Below the pieces are notes generated by a model. The model ran no database searches, had not been told where the DNA came from, and worked only from the letters and a program-made list of their open reading frames with translations. Below, one piece after another: positions 8,011 to 16,392 of a stretch of DNA of 64,000 nucleotides. Where the stretch lies: positions 800,001 through 864,000 of the forward strand of contig NZ_AP019368.1 of the NCBI RefSeq assembly GCF_004295685.1, in the 5' to 3' direction. Origin of the DNA: Fluviispira sanaruensis. GTDB lineage: Bacteria > Bdellovibrionota_B > Oligoflexia > Silvanigrellales > Silvanigrellaceae. Every line of letters begins with the position of its first letter. Position 1 is the first letter of the stretch. The position numbers were made by a program, and so were the translations under genes.

Positions 8011-8904
8011 CTATGTTAAGACTATAAAAATATTTATTAGCTTTTGTCCAAGATCTGTAAGTTGGCATTTATTTGAAAAATCATGTAGGCTTAATTTTAA
8101 ATTTTTTTGTAATGTACTTTTTTTATCTTCAGCATAATCTTTAATTTTTTTATTAAAGATTGACTTTTCTAAAATTAAGTTAAGGGAATGGATCATAAAA
8201 TAACTGGCAATACGGGCATGAAAAGCTAGTAAAGGAGGTCTTTCTGTTTTTCTGACTGATGAGTAGATCAAGGATGTGCACTTGCTTGCAATAATATTAT
8301 CAAAAGATTGATAAAGATATAGCAATTGATGTCCAGCTTCGTGAGCAAGCATGAGAATAGTATCAATTTCAATTGATGGGCTCTTTTTATATAAAGGATA
8401 GACAAATATATTACCTATGGTCTTATTTGAACTGGAAGAGAAATATGTAAATTTATTATTAATAACTAAAGGTGTGATATTAATAATTAGAGTATTTAAA
8501 AACTTGTGGAATAGAGGGGAAATGTTTTCAATTATAAAAAAAGAATTTTTAATAATATTTTCAAACTCTATTATGGAATAAAATGGATAATTTATAGTCT
8601 CTTTTGCTTCTATATTTTCTTGTATAAGTTTTGCAAAGCTCCCTTGCTCAGAGCTAGACAGAAGTTGGTCTAACTTTTTTAAAATACTTAAGTCTGTAAT
8701 TATTTTCTGTTTTTGAAGAATAATTTCATTGTTTACATCTATAAATAATTCTTTACTTTCAAAGCTTTCATCAATACATCCTAGATAAGGTGAATAATCT
8801 AGAAATTGATAATTATATTTGATACTCGCTTTTTTAATGATTTGATTTTTTACTTTCGCAAGAATGCAGCATGCATCTTTAATATTTTCAATTGTAAAAA
8901 GCAT
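8011..8904 (-). CDS. HExxH-motif protein, putative alpha-ketoglutarate-type peptide beta-hydroxylase
   Basis: 297 aa, no signal peptide. The diagnostic region is in the C-terminal half. A strand after KTIGNIFVYPL leads to ILMLAHEAGHQLL, with HEAGH at residues 188-192. About 30 residues later comes a conserved-looking RPP (222-224) and helix with His229 and Arg231 (FHARIASYF). An LTDLGQKLI helix closes the domain. This layout (pGxifl strand, HExxH, then RP and a helical H/R segment, then LTxxG) matches the HEXXH domain first defined as TIGR04267, now described as an alpha-ketoglutarate/HExxH peptide beta-hydroxylase linked to RiPP clusters. A metallopeptidase is the alternative because of HExxH alone, but the downstream RP motif fits the hydroxylase family better. 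First gene of the unit; AAGGAA precedes the ATG. Confidence 0.68.
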   Translation of the reverse strand: MLFTIENIKDACCILAKVKNQIIKKASIKYNYQFLDYSPYLGCIDESFESKELFIDVNNEIILQKQKIITDLSILKKLDQLLSSSEQGSFAKLIQENIEAKETINYPFYSIIEFENIIKNSFFIIENISPLFHKFLNTLIINITPLVINNKFTYFSSSSNKTIGNIFVYPLYKKSPSIEIDTILMLAHEAGHQLLYLYQSFDNIIASKCTSLIYSSVRKTERPPLLAFHARIASYFMIHSLNLILEKSIFNKKIKDYAEDKKSTLQKNLKLSLHDFSNKCQLTDLGQKLINIFIVLT

Positions 8905-8935
8905 TATAAATTCCTTGATCTAATATAGAAAAAAA

Positions 8936-8964
8936 TTAATAGCATAGAAATGGCTGGTTGGCAA
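8936..8964 (-). promoter_or_regulatory. Sigma70-like promoter of the HExxH-peptide-SBP-kinase unit
   Basis: TTGCCA (8959-8964) and TATTAA (8936-8941) on the minus strand, separated by 17 bp. Predicted start is near 8929, about 25 nt before the ATG at 8904. It separates the five-gene unit from the ilv genes upstream. Confidence 0.5.
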
Positions 8965-9050
8965 GAATTTATTTGGTTTTAAGATTTTTTAATATTATAT
9001 TTTATTTGTAAAGTTTAAATGGGAATCAATTTGAAATTAAAATTTCAATT

Positions 9051-10727
9051 TCACTCACCATCTGTAATACAGCCAAGGCTTGCGGAAGAAACATTTTTTA
9101 TATATTTAAACAAAGTGCCTTTTGTTACCTTATAAGGTGGCATGACCCATTTTTCTTTTCTACTATTTAATTCTTTGTCAGATATTTCTAAATGGATTGA
9201 ATTATTTTCAATATTTATGGAAATCATATCATCATTTTCGACTAAAGCAATGGGCCCACCCACTTGTGCTTCTGGGGAGATATGGCCAATGATGAATCCA
9301 TGGGAACCACCTGAAAAACGACCATCGGTGATAAGTGCAACGTCATTGCCTAGGCCAGCGCCCATAATTGCAGAAGTGGGGCTGAGCATTTCAGGCATAC
9401 CGGGTCCACCTTTTGGCCCTTCATAACGAATGACAACAACATCCCCTTTTTTAATTTGATTATCTTCAAGTGCTGCAAGCATTTTTTCTTCAGAGTTAAA
9501 TACTCTTGCTTTGCCGCGGAAAAACAAACCTTCTTTCCCTGTTACCTTAGCAACCGAGCCTTCGGGCGCTAAGTTGCCTTTTAATATTTGCAAATGCCCT
9601 GTCTTTTTAATCGGGTCACTTAGGGGGTGAATGATTTTCTGCTCAGGCTGCAGGCCTGGAACTTGTGCTAAATTTTCTGCGAGAGTTTGTCCTGTGGCTG
9701 TAAGGCAATCCCCATGTAATAAATTATTCTCAAGCAGCATTTTCATCACGGCAGGCGTTCCTCCCTGCTTTTGCAGATCGGCCATGGTGTATTTGCCGCT
9801 GGGTTTGAAATCAGCAAGCAAGGGAATTCTGTTACTTACATTTTGGAAGTCATCCAGTGTTAACTTAATTCCTACGGAATCGGCGACGGCGATCAAATGC
9901 AAAACAGCATTGGTCGAGCCCCCTAAAACTGTAATGAGCACCATGGCATTTTCAAAAGCTTTACGCGTCATAATATCGGACGGCTTAATATCTTTCTCTA
10001 AAAGTTTGCGCATGGCCGCGCCACTTTGAAAACACTCTTGTACTTTTAAGTTATCGATTGCAGGCGTTGAAGAACTATAGGGTAAACTCATCCCTAATGC
10101 TTCGATTGCACTTGCCATCGTGTTTGCTGTGTACATGCCTCCGCAAGCGCCTGCGCCAGGACAAGCTTTTTTTAAGACCTTTTTACGCTCGTCATCATTT
10201 ATTTTTCCTGCTAAAAATTCGCCGTAGCATTGGAATGCTGACACGATATCAATATCTTTACCATTCAGTTTACCTGGTTGAATCGTACCACCATAAACAA
10301 TAAAGCCAGGACGGTTTAAACGACCTAAAGCAATCAAGCAACCGGGCATGTTTTTGTCACAGCCTGGAATGGCAATGCAGCCATCATACCACTGGGCCGA
10401 GACGATTGTTTCTATGGAATCGGCGATGAGATCTCGAGATTGGAGAGAAAAACTCATCCCATCTGTGCCCATAGAAATGCCATCACTCACACCGATTGTG
10501 TTGAAACGCATACCCACGAGCCCAGCATCCTCAACACCTTTTTTTACATGTTCCGATAAATCGAGCAGGTGCATGTTGCATGTGTTTCCTTCGTACCACA
10601 TGCTAACTATTCCCACTTGTGCTTTCTTAAAATCTTCATCGCTTAAACCTGTGCCATATAGCATAGCTTGTGCAGCACCATGTGCTGCGGGTTCTGTAAT
10701 ACGTGCACTGAATTTATTTAATTTCAT
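9051..10727 (-). CDS. ilvD: Dihydroxy-acid dehydratase
   Basis: 558 aa, full length. It dehydrates dihydroxy-isovalerate and dihydroxy-methylvalerate to the keto acids of valine and isoleucine, using an Fe-S cluster in the cytoplasm. The cluster cysteines are visible in [19 protein letters not shown] and [14 protein letters not shown]; the C-terminal [11 protein letters not shown] segment is also typical. It follows ilvC after about 180 bp, so it may share the attenuated ilv transcript or have its own promoter in that AT-rich gap. It is the last ilv gene; a separate promoter begins the next unit. Confidence 0.96.
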   Translation of the reverse strand: MKLNKFSARITEPAAHGAAQAMLYGTGLSDEDFKKAQVGIVSMWYEGNTCNMHLLDLSEHVKKGVEDAGLVGMRFNTIGVSDGISMGTDGMSFSLQSRDLIADSIETIVSAQWYDGCIAIPGCDKNMPGCLIALGRLNRPGFIVYGGTIQPGKLNGKDIDIVSAFQCYGEFLAGKINDDERKKVLKKACPGAGACGGMYTANTMASAIEALGMSLPYSSSTPAIDNLKVQECFQSGAAMRKLLEKDIKPSDIMTRKAFENAMVLITVLGGSTNAVLHLIAVADSVGIKLTLDDFQNVSNRIPLLADFKPSGKYTMADLQKQGGTPAVMKMLLENNLLHGDCLTATGQTLAENLAQVPGLQPEQKIIHPLSDPIKKTGHLQILKGNLAPEGSVAKVTGKEGLFFRGKARVFNSEEKMLAALEDNQIKKGDVVVIRYEGPKGGPGMPEMLSPTSAIMGAGLGNDVALITDGRFSGGSHGFIIGHISPEAQVGGPIALVENDDMISINIENNSIHLEISDKELNSRKEKWVMPPYKVTKGTLFKYIKNVSSASLGCITDGE

Positions 10728-10860
10728 AGTTTCTGTTCTGCTCGTTCAATAAAAAATTATATATTAATATTTATATTTGCTAAATAAGACGTTATTTATC
10801 ATTAATTAAATGTAAAAACATGACTTCTTATTTGAAATTAAGTTCATTTTACGGAAAAAA

Positions 10861-10921
10861 TTTTGTTACTTTGGTCGAATTAATATTTCAAACCAACCTA
10901 TGTTTTGTTACTTTGGACGAA
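10861..10921. repeat. Short direct repeat at the 3' end of ilvC
   Basis: The 19-mer at 10903-10921 covers the last codons and stop of ilvC. It recurs at 10861-10879 in the spacer toward ilvD with a single mismatch (TTTTGTTACTTTGG, then T or A, then CGAA). The copies are 42 bp apart. It looks like the scar of a small tandem duplication; no function is evident. Confidence 0.6.
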
Positions 10922-11948
10922 GCTTTCTCACAGTTTGACCCACTTGCCAGATTTCTTCATTGTGGAGTTTTTCAAGTTCTTTATCTAAAGACGCCTTGTA
11001 GTCGGTTTTGCTATTTGCCGAGATAACAATGCGTGCTTCTTCACCTGTGGCAACGCTTTTATAGAGAGCTTTGAATACTGGAAGAGTGGCCTTTTTAAAG
11101 CGAGGCATCCAATCAAGCGCTCCTCTTTGTGCTGTAGTGGAACAATTTTTAAACATCCAATCCATGCCATTTTCTGATATCAATGGAACTAGGCTTTGAG
11201 TTAATTCTTCAACTGTTTCGTTAAAGGCTTCACTGGGTGAATGTCCATTTTCGCGCAGAACTTCGTATTGTGCTGCGATAATACCTGCAAGAGCTCCCAT
11301 CAACACACCACGTTCTCCGCAGAGGTCACTGTACACTTCGTGTTTAAAATTCGTTTGAAATAAATAGCCTGAGCCGACGCCAATCCCATAAGCCAAAGCT
11401 TTTTCTTCGGCTCTTTGTGAAGAATCTTGGTGCACGGCATAGCTGGAATTGATACCTTTTCCTTCTTTAAAAAGTGTTCTTACGCTGCGTCCCGATCCTT
11501 TTGGCGCAACGAGGATAACATCAATACCTGCGGGTGGAATAACTCCTGTTTTGTCTGAATAAGTCACTGAAAAGCCATGAGAAAAACAAAGTGTTTTCCC
11601 AGGTGAAAGATATTCGCGCACTGTGTTCCACAACTGCATTTGTGCTGCATCGGATAAGAGGTAACTGATAAAGGATGCTTTTTGGCATGCTTCTTCTATG
11701 GAAAATAAATCTTTTTGCGGTACCCAGCCATCCGCAACTGCTTTGTCCCAAGAGGAAGAGTTTTTTCTTTGCCCAATGATCACATTAAATCCATTGTCTT
11801 TTAAATTCAGTGCTTGCGCAGGCCCTTGCACACCGTATCCAATAACAGCGATGACTTCATTTTTTAATGCATTTTTTGATTTTTCAAGAGTAAATTCTTC
11901 ACGTGTAACGACTGTTTCTTCGGTAAATGCAAATTTTAATTTTGACAT
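10908..11948 (-). CDS. ilvC: Ketol-acid reductoisomerase (NADP+), class I
   Basis: 346 aa, the short class I form. It isomerises and reduces acetolactate or acetohydroxybutyrate with NADPH and Mg. The nucleotide site is AVIGYGVQGPAQALNLKDNG, followed by IIGQRKNSSSWDKA, where Arg and Ser suggest NADP preference. The metal-binding C-terminal region contains DLCGERGVLMGAL and the ETVEELTQS segment. It begins inside the end of the small-subunit gene (13-bp overlap) with AAGGAAG before the ATG, which indicates translational coupling. Third gene of the ilv operon. Confidence 0.95.
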   Translation of the reverse strand: MSKLKFAFTEETVVTREEFTLEKSKNALKNEVIAVIGYGVQGPAQALNLKDNGFNVIIGQRKNSSSWDKAVADGWVPQKDLFSIEEACQKASFISYLLSDAAQMQLWNTVREYLSPGKTLCFSHGFSVTYSDKTGVIPPAGIDVILVAPKGSGRSVRTLFKEGKGINSSYAVHQDSSQRAEEKALAYGIGVGSGYLFQTNFKHEVYSDLCGERGVLMGALAGIIAAQYEVLRENGHSPSEAFNETVEELTQSLVPLISENGMDWMFKNCSTTAQRGALDWMPRFKKATLPVFKALYKSVATGEEARIVISANSKTDYKASLDKELEKLHNEEIWQVGQTVRKLRPK

Positions 11949-12223
11949 ACGTAAACTTCCTTATTTATGGATTTCACATGATTTTTAAGTTTAGCTTTTA
12001 CTGTTGTGAGCTCAATAATTTTACTGAGTTGTTTTACTATTTTTTCAACTTTAATTTCATCAATTTCTAATTCAATATAGAAATTTGTATTAAAATTTTG
12101 TTTTGATCTTTCAAATTTAAATTGATCAATAAGTAAACGGTTTCTTAAAAAAACATTGGATAATCTTTGAAAGACATCGAGAGAATTTTCTGCAATGATC
12201 GAAATAACATATGTTGATTTCAC
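11936..12223 (-). CDS. Short ACT-domain regulatory subunit of acetolactate synthase
   Basis: 95 aa. One ACT-like beta-alpha-beta fold starts at YVISIIAENSLDVFQRLSNVFLRN, the usual opening of acetolactate synthase small subunits. It lacks the second C-terminal domain found in IlvH/IlvN proteins of about 160 aa and is closer in size to IlvM. It would bind IlvB, activate it and possibly mediate feedback inhibition. Residues that bind valine in IlvH (a G-x-x-x-R/N pattern) are not obvious, so feedback control is uncertain. It lies 9 bp after ilvB and overlaps ilvC by 13 bp. Confidence 0.75.
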   Translation of the reverse strand: MKSTYVISIIAENSLDVFQRLSNVFLRNRLLIDQFKFERSKQNFNTNFYIELEIDEIKVEKIVKQLSKIIELTTVKAKLKNHVKSINKEVYVCQN

Positions 12224-12232
12224 AAATCCTCC

Positions 12233-13924
12233 TTAAGAAAAACGAACCTCGCTGACACCAGCACCCGATGGAATCATAGGAAAAACATTTTCACTTTTTA
12301 AAACTTTTACCTCTAAAAAATAAGATTCTTTTGCAGAAACAAGCTCATCTAAATAATCATTTAACTCAGTATGATTTTCAGCTTTATTTGCACGAATGCC
12401 ATATCCTTCCATGATTTTTATAAAATTTGGGTTGTGCATTTCAGTGCTTGAGATCCGATTCTCAAAAAAAAGTTCTTGCCATTGCCTTACCATTCCTAGA
12501 AAACTATTATTTAACACAATTATTTTCAATGGAATTTTCTCTTGCATAATCACACCCAATTCTTGAATGTTCATTTGAAAACCCCCATCACCAATAATTG
12601 CAATGACCTCCCTCTCTCCTGCTCCAAGTTTTGCGCCAATTGCTGCAGGCAAAGCAAATCCCATTGTTCCCAGACCACCCGAAGAAATATGTGAATTATT
12701 GCATTTAAAATTATAATAACGTGCAGCTACCATCTGATGTTGACCAACATCTGTTACAATAACTGCATTGCCATTTGTTTTTTGCGATAAAAGATGAACA
12801 ACTTCTGCCATCTTAATTTCTTTTTCATTTTTATGATTTAATTCTTTGTGTATTACTTCATTATATTCTCTTTCATAATATTTTTTAAATTTATCGATCC
12901 AGTTATCATGATTGTTTTCATGAACACCTTCTTGAAGTATTTCAACAATTTCTTTTGCATCACCTATAAGCGCAACGGTGCATTTTACATTTTTATTTAT
13001 CTCAGAAGGATCGATATCTATGTGAATTATTTTTGCCTGTTTTGCGAAGCTATTAAGATTTCCAGTAACCCGATCATCAAAACGCATACCAATGGCAATA
13101 ATCACATCTGCATCATTTGTTAAAAAATTAGCAGCATAATTACCATGCATACCAAGCATTCCTACATATAATGGATGATCACAAGGAAATGCAGATAAAC
13201 CTAAAAGAGTACAGGCAACAGGAATTTTTACTTTATTTGCAAAAGCTAAAAGTTCATTCTCCGCCTTTGCTAACGTAACACCATGACCAGCCAATATATA
13301 AGGTTTTTTGGCATTATTGATCAATGTGATAGCGAGCGAAATATTATCAATAAAATGACTTTCAAATTTTTTATTTAATGCAGTGAAATTAAATGACTCA
13401 TCTTTGTATTCAAACATTTCAATTTGAGCATCTTTTGTAATGTCAATTAATACGGGACCAGGCCTGCCCAATTGAGCGATGTAAAATGCTTTTGCAATGA
13501 CATATGGAATTTCTTTTGCGCTTGTTATTTGATAATTCCATTTTGTAATTGAAGTTGTCATTGATATAATATTTGCTTCTTGAAAAGCATCTGTCCCTAA
13601 TAAAGAACTTGGAACTTGTCCCGTAATACAAACAACGGGAGTCGAATCGAGCATAGCATCACAAATTCCAGTTAATAAATTCGTTGCACCTGGACCCGAA
13701 GTTGCAAAACAAACTCCTGTTTTTCCAGAAATTCGTGAATAACCTTGAGCTGCATGTATTGCGCCTTGTTCATGTCGCGTAAGAACATGTCGAAGTTTTT
13801 TATCGAAATCATATAGAGCATCGTAAATTGGCATGATTGCTCCACCAGGATAACCAAAAATCAATTCCGTTTTTTGACAAAGTAACGACTTGAGCAGCAT
13901 GGCTGCACCAGTGATTTTTTCCAT
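12233..13924 (-). CDS. ilvB: Acetolactate synthase large subunit
   Basis: 563 aa, the usual length. It condenses pyruvate with pyruvate or 2-ketobutyrate, the first common step of valine, leucine and isoleucine synthesis. Visible are the catalytic Glu52 in RHEQGAIHAAQGYSR, the FAD-domain segment GMLGMHG and the thiamine diphosphate/Mg motif from IIGDGGFQMN to VLNNS with MVRQWQELFF after it. First structural gene after the attenuator-like terminator. The Shine-Dalgarno is weak (AGAGAA). The symbol could equally be ilvI or ilvG; sequence alone does not decide. Confidence 0.93.
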   Translation of the reverse strand: MEKITGAAMLLKSLLCQKTELIFGYPGGAIMPIYDALYDFDKKLRHVLTRHEQGAIHAAQGYSRISGKTGVCFATSGPGATNLLTGICDAMLDSTPVVCITGQVPSSLLGTDAFQEANIISMTTSITKWNYQITSAKEIPYVIAKAFYIAQLGRPGPVLIDITKDAQIEMFEYKDESFNFTALNKKFESHFIDNISLAITLINNAKKPYILAGHGVTLAKAENELLAFANKVKIPVACTLLGLSAFPCDHPLYVGMLGMHGNYAANFLTNDADVIIAIGMRFDDRVTGNLNSFAKQAKIIHIDIDPSEINKNVKCTVALIGDAKEIVEILQEGVHENNHDNWIDKFKKYYEREYNEVIHKELNHKNEKEIKMAEVVHLLSQKTNGNAVIVTDVGQHQMVAARYYNFKCNNSHISSGGLGTMGFALPAAIGAKLGAGEREVIAIIGDGGFQMNIQELGVIMQEKIPLKIIVLNNSFLGMVRQWQELFFENRISSTEMHNPNFIKIMEGYGIRANKAENHTELNDYLDELVSAKESYFLEVKVLKSENVFPMIPSGAGVSEVRFS

Positions 13925-13950
13925 TTTATTTTCTCTTTTATTTGGAACTG

Positions 13951-13984
13951 AAAAACCCCCGGGCTCTGAGAGCGGCGGGGGTTT
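13951..13984 (-). terminator. Attenuator-like intrinsic terminator in the ilv leader
   Basis: Read on the minus strand, a GC-rich hairpin with an AAACCCCCG / CGGGGGTTT stem and an inner CTCT/AGAG stem ends in TTTTT. It lies 27 bp upstream of ilvB and 28 bp after the leader peptide stop, the position expected of a transcription attenuator. Confidence 0.85.
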
Positions 13985-14011
13985 ATAGTTTGTTATTTTG
14001 TCGTAATAACT

Positions 14012-14128
14012 CTATACAAAGCCCTCGCGTAGGGGATTTAGGATGAGCACAATAATGACGACTAGAACGATTACAGAAATATTTATTTTATTTTTATTAT
14101 TGAGTCTATTAATTGTTGTGTTAGTCAT
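14012..14128 (-). CDS. ilvL: ilv operon leader peptide (attenuation control)
   Basis: A 38-codon ORF with GAGGGA before the ATG. Residues 15-30 hold 14 Ile/Val/Leu codons among 16, including 12 in a row at 19-30 (VIVLVVIIVLIL), then NPLREGFV and TAG. Stalling on these codons when branched-chain aminoacyl-tRNA is scarce would let the leader RNA avoid the downstream terminator. This is the same logic as E. coli ilvL, although the peptide differs in sequence. A small CCCTACGCGAGGG hairpin inside the last codons may act as the pause or competing structure. The product itself is unlikely to have a function. Confidence 0.85.
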   Translation of the reverse strand: MTNTTINRLNNKNKINISVIVLVVIIVLILNPLREGFV

Positions 14129-14159
14129 AAATCCCTCGTCGGCTTCATATTCATAACGA

Positions 14160-14188
14160 ACACTAAAGATTTATTGTAATACTGTCAA
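14160..14188 (-). promoter_or_regulatory. Sigma70-like promoter of the ilv operon
   Basis: TTGACA (14183-14188), 17-bp spacer, TAGTGT (14160-14165) on the minus strand. A start near 14153 gives a leader RNA of about 200 nt to the terminator and 25 nt to the leader peptide ATG. It sits between the fadJ stop and the leader peptide. Confidence 0.5.
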
Positions 14189-14199
14189 GTAAGCTGTTC

Positions 14200-16371
14200 T
14201 TAAAAATCCCAATATGCTGCAGGCTCAAAACGCTTTCCATGTTTTAGTGCTAATTCATTTAATTTTTCTTTTACATTTTTCTTGCCAAGGACTTTTGCAT
14301 AGTGAAATGGTCCCCCTAAAAAGGGAGGAAAACCAAGGCCAAATATTGCACCTAAATCGCCTTCATCTTCAGACTTAATTATTTTTTCATCTAAGCATCG
14401 AGCAGCTTCATTTAAAAATACATAGACGCATCGGTCAGCAATTTCTTTGTGATCAAAATTACTTCTATCTATATTGAAATGTTTATAGATTGTAGAGTCG
14501 GGTTTGTCTTTTTTATTGTCTACGTAACAATAAAATCCTTTATTGTTTTTTCGCCCCTTTCTATCTTCCTTAGCGATATTTTCAATTTCATTTGGTACTT
14601 TAAGTCTTTCGGAAAAGGCATCGAATAATACTTGAATAATATGTTCTCCAACATCTATTCCCACTTCATCAAGTAAAGTAATTGGACCGACTGGCATACC
14701 AAATTTTTCCATGGCATTATCTATATCTTCGATTTTTCCACCTTCAGCTAAAATATTGAGAGCCTCTGCAATTTGAAAAGCTAAAATGCGTGTAGTGTAA
14801 AATCCCGGTCCATCATTAACTACAATAATTTGTTTTCCCATTTTCGATGCAAGATCAAATATAGCTGAAGCAGCTTCTTGTGATGTTTTATCTGTGGTAA
14901 TTATTTCGACCAAAGGCATTTTTGGTACAGGAGAAAAGAAATGCATACCAACAACATTTTGCGGTTTTTTAGCGGCTGCTGCAATTTGGTGAATGGGGAG
15001 ACTACTTGTATTGGTTGCGAATATAAAATTCTCATTTTGGATTGCATTTTCACATTTTTTTAAAACATCATGCTTAATTTTTACATCTTCAAAGACCGCT
15101 TCAATCACAATGGGCGATGTTTTTAAGGTTGAAAAACTCATGGAGGGGCTCACACGATAAATTTGTGAATCTCTTTCAAACCATTTTATTCTTCTTCTTT
15201 TAAAGCGCTCTTCAAAATAGCTGCTGACAGATTTTAAACCCCTCTGCAGCCCGTTGGCATCTTTGTCGATCATAGCTGTGCGGATATTTTTCTCAGCTAA
15301 GACCGTTGAAATTCCACTCCCCATCAAACCTGCACCCAAAACACCAACTGTGGCATCACCTTGATTGAGAGGATCCATGTAAAGATTTTTTGCTTTTTCT
15401 TGGACTGCTTTTGGGTAAGGATTTTTCTTTGCGGCTGTCATAATATTAAAAATATGAACAAGGGAGCGACTTTCTTCACTGATCACGAGTTCACTGAAGA
15501 GTTTTGCTTCTACATCAAGACCTTTTTCAAGCGGTAATTCAACTCCCCGCATAACAGCTTCAAGCGCTTTAAGAGGTGCTGGATAACGACCTTTTGTGCT
15601 TTTCATGACCATTGCTCGACTTTGTTTAGAAATAACAGCTCTGCCAAAGGGATTGCCTTCCAGCGCAATTTTTTGCATATCAAAACTGCCTTGCATAGAA
15701 GAAACGATGCCTAAAGAAGAGGGAAGTCTTCTAATAGATCCTTTTTTCTTTTTGCAAAGTGCGAGTGCTTTTTCAAAGAGTTGATTTTCGGGTACGAGTT
15801 CATCGATAAGACCCATTTTAAGTGCTTTTTTCCCATCCACTTTTTTTCCAGTAAGAATAAGGTCAAGTGCTTGAGCAATGCCAACAAGGCGAGGAAGTCT
15901 TTGTGTCCCGCCACCCCCCGGCAAAATACCAAGTTGCACTTCAGGTAAGCCCAATTGAGTAGAAGCATGTGCAGTGCAAATGCGATAATGACATGCGAGT
16001 GCAAGCTCGAGTCCACCGCCAAGACAAGTGCCATGAATTGCGGCGACAGTTGGCACTTTAGCGTTGGCAAAATAGTTTGTAATGCGATGGAGTTCTTTGC
16101 TCCCTCTTTCGCCCGCCGCTTTGTCTGTAAATGTTTTAAAAATGGAAATATCAGCACCAGCAGCAAAGCAATTGTGTTTAGAAGATTTTATTATAATACC
16201 TTCAAGTTTATCATTTGCTAATATTTTTGGCATGTTTTCGTCAATATCTGCAAGCATTTCGAGGGTGAAGCTATTCACACCTTTGCTTTCATCATTCATA
16301 TCAATTATGCAGATATTATTTTCATATTTAAATTGAAATACCTTAGATTTGGAAACGAGATTAGCAGACAT
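14200..16371 (-). CDS. fadJ: Fatty acid oxidation complex alpha subunit (enoyl-CoA hydratase / 3-hydroxyacyl-CoA dehydrogenase)
   Basis: 723 aa, two-domain multifunctional enzyme. Residues about 1-200 are the crotonase fold, with the oxyanion segment FAAGADISIF, IHGTCLGGGLELALACHYRI and GLPEVQLGILPGGGGTQRLPRLVG (catalytic Glu in PEVQLG). From about 330 the NAD-binding hydroxyacyl-CoA dehydrogenase follows: VGVLGAGLMGSGIS, ATNTSSLPI, GMHFFSPVPKMPLVEI (catalytic His). Duplicated C-terminal helices end in FPPFLGGPFHYA. It acts with the thiolase encoded 21 bp upstream. The FadJ-type assignment (rather than FadB) rests on pairing with a FadI-like thiolase and is tentative. Confidence 0.9.
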   Translation of the reverse strand: MSANLVSKSKVFQFKYENNICIIDMNDESKGVNSFTLEMLADIDENMPKILANDKLEGIIIKSSKHNCFAAGADISIFKTFTDKAAGERGSKELHRITNYFANAKVPTVAAIHGTCLGGGLELALACHYRICTAHASTQLGLPEVQLGILPGGGGTQRLPRLVGIAQALDLILTGKKVDGKKALKMGLIDELVPENQLFEKALALCKKKKGSIRRLPSSLGIVSSMQGSFDMQKIALEGNPFGRAVISKQSRAMVMKSTKGRYPAPLKALEAVMRGVELPLEKGLDVEAKLFSELVISEESRSLVHIFNIMTAAKKNPYPKAVQEKAKNLYMDPLNQGDATVGVLGAGLMGSGISTVLAEKNIRTAMIDKDANGLQRGLKSVSSYFEERFKRRRIKWFERDSQIYRVSPSMSFSTLKTSPIVIEAVFEDVKIKHDVLKKCENAIQNENFIFATNTSSLPIHQIAAAAKKPQNVVGMHFFSPVPKMPLVEIITTDKTSQEAASAIFDLASKMGKQIIVVNDGPGFYTTRILAFQIAEALNILAEGGKIEDIDNAMEKFGMPVGPITLLDEVGIDVGEHIIQVLFDAFSERLKVPNEIENIAKEDRKGRKNNKGFYCYVDNKKDKPDSTIYKHFNIDRSNFDHKEIADRCVYVFLNEAARCLDEKIIKSEDEGDLGAIFGLGFPPFLGGPFHYAKVLGKKNVKEKLNELALKHGKRFEPAAYWDF

Positions 16372-16392
16372 AAATTAATAACTCCTATATTG

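Noticed and set aside
2400-9000. Secretion or transporter operon reading of the two SBP genes
   Set aside because: No permease or ATPase gene is present, so a complete ABC importer is not supported.
10348-10752. 134-codon plus-strand ORF opposite ilvD
   Set aside because: Antisense shadow of a highly conserved gene; no start signal.
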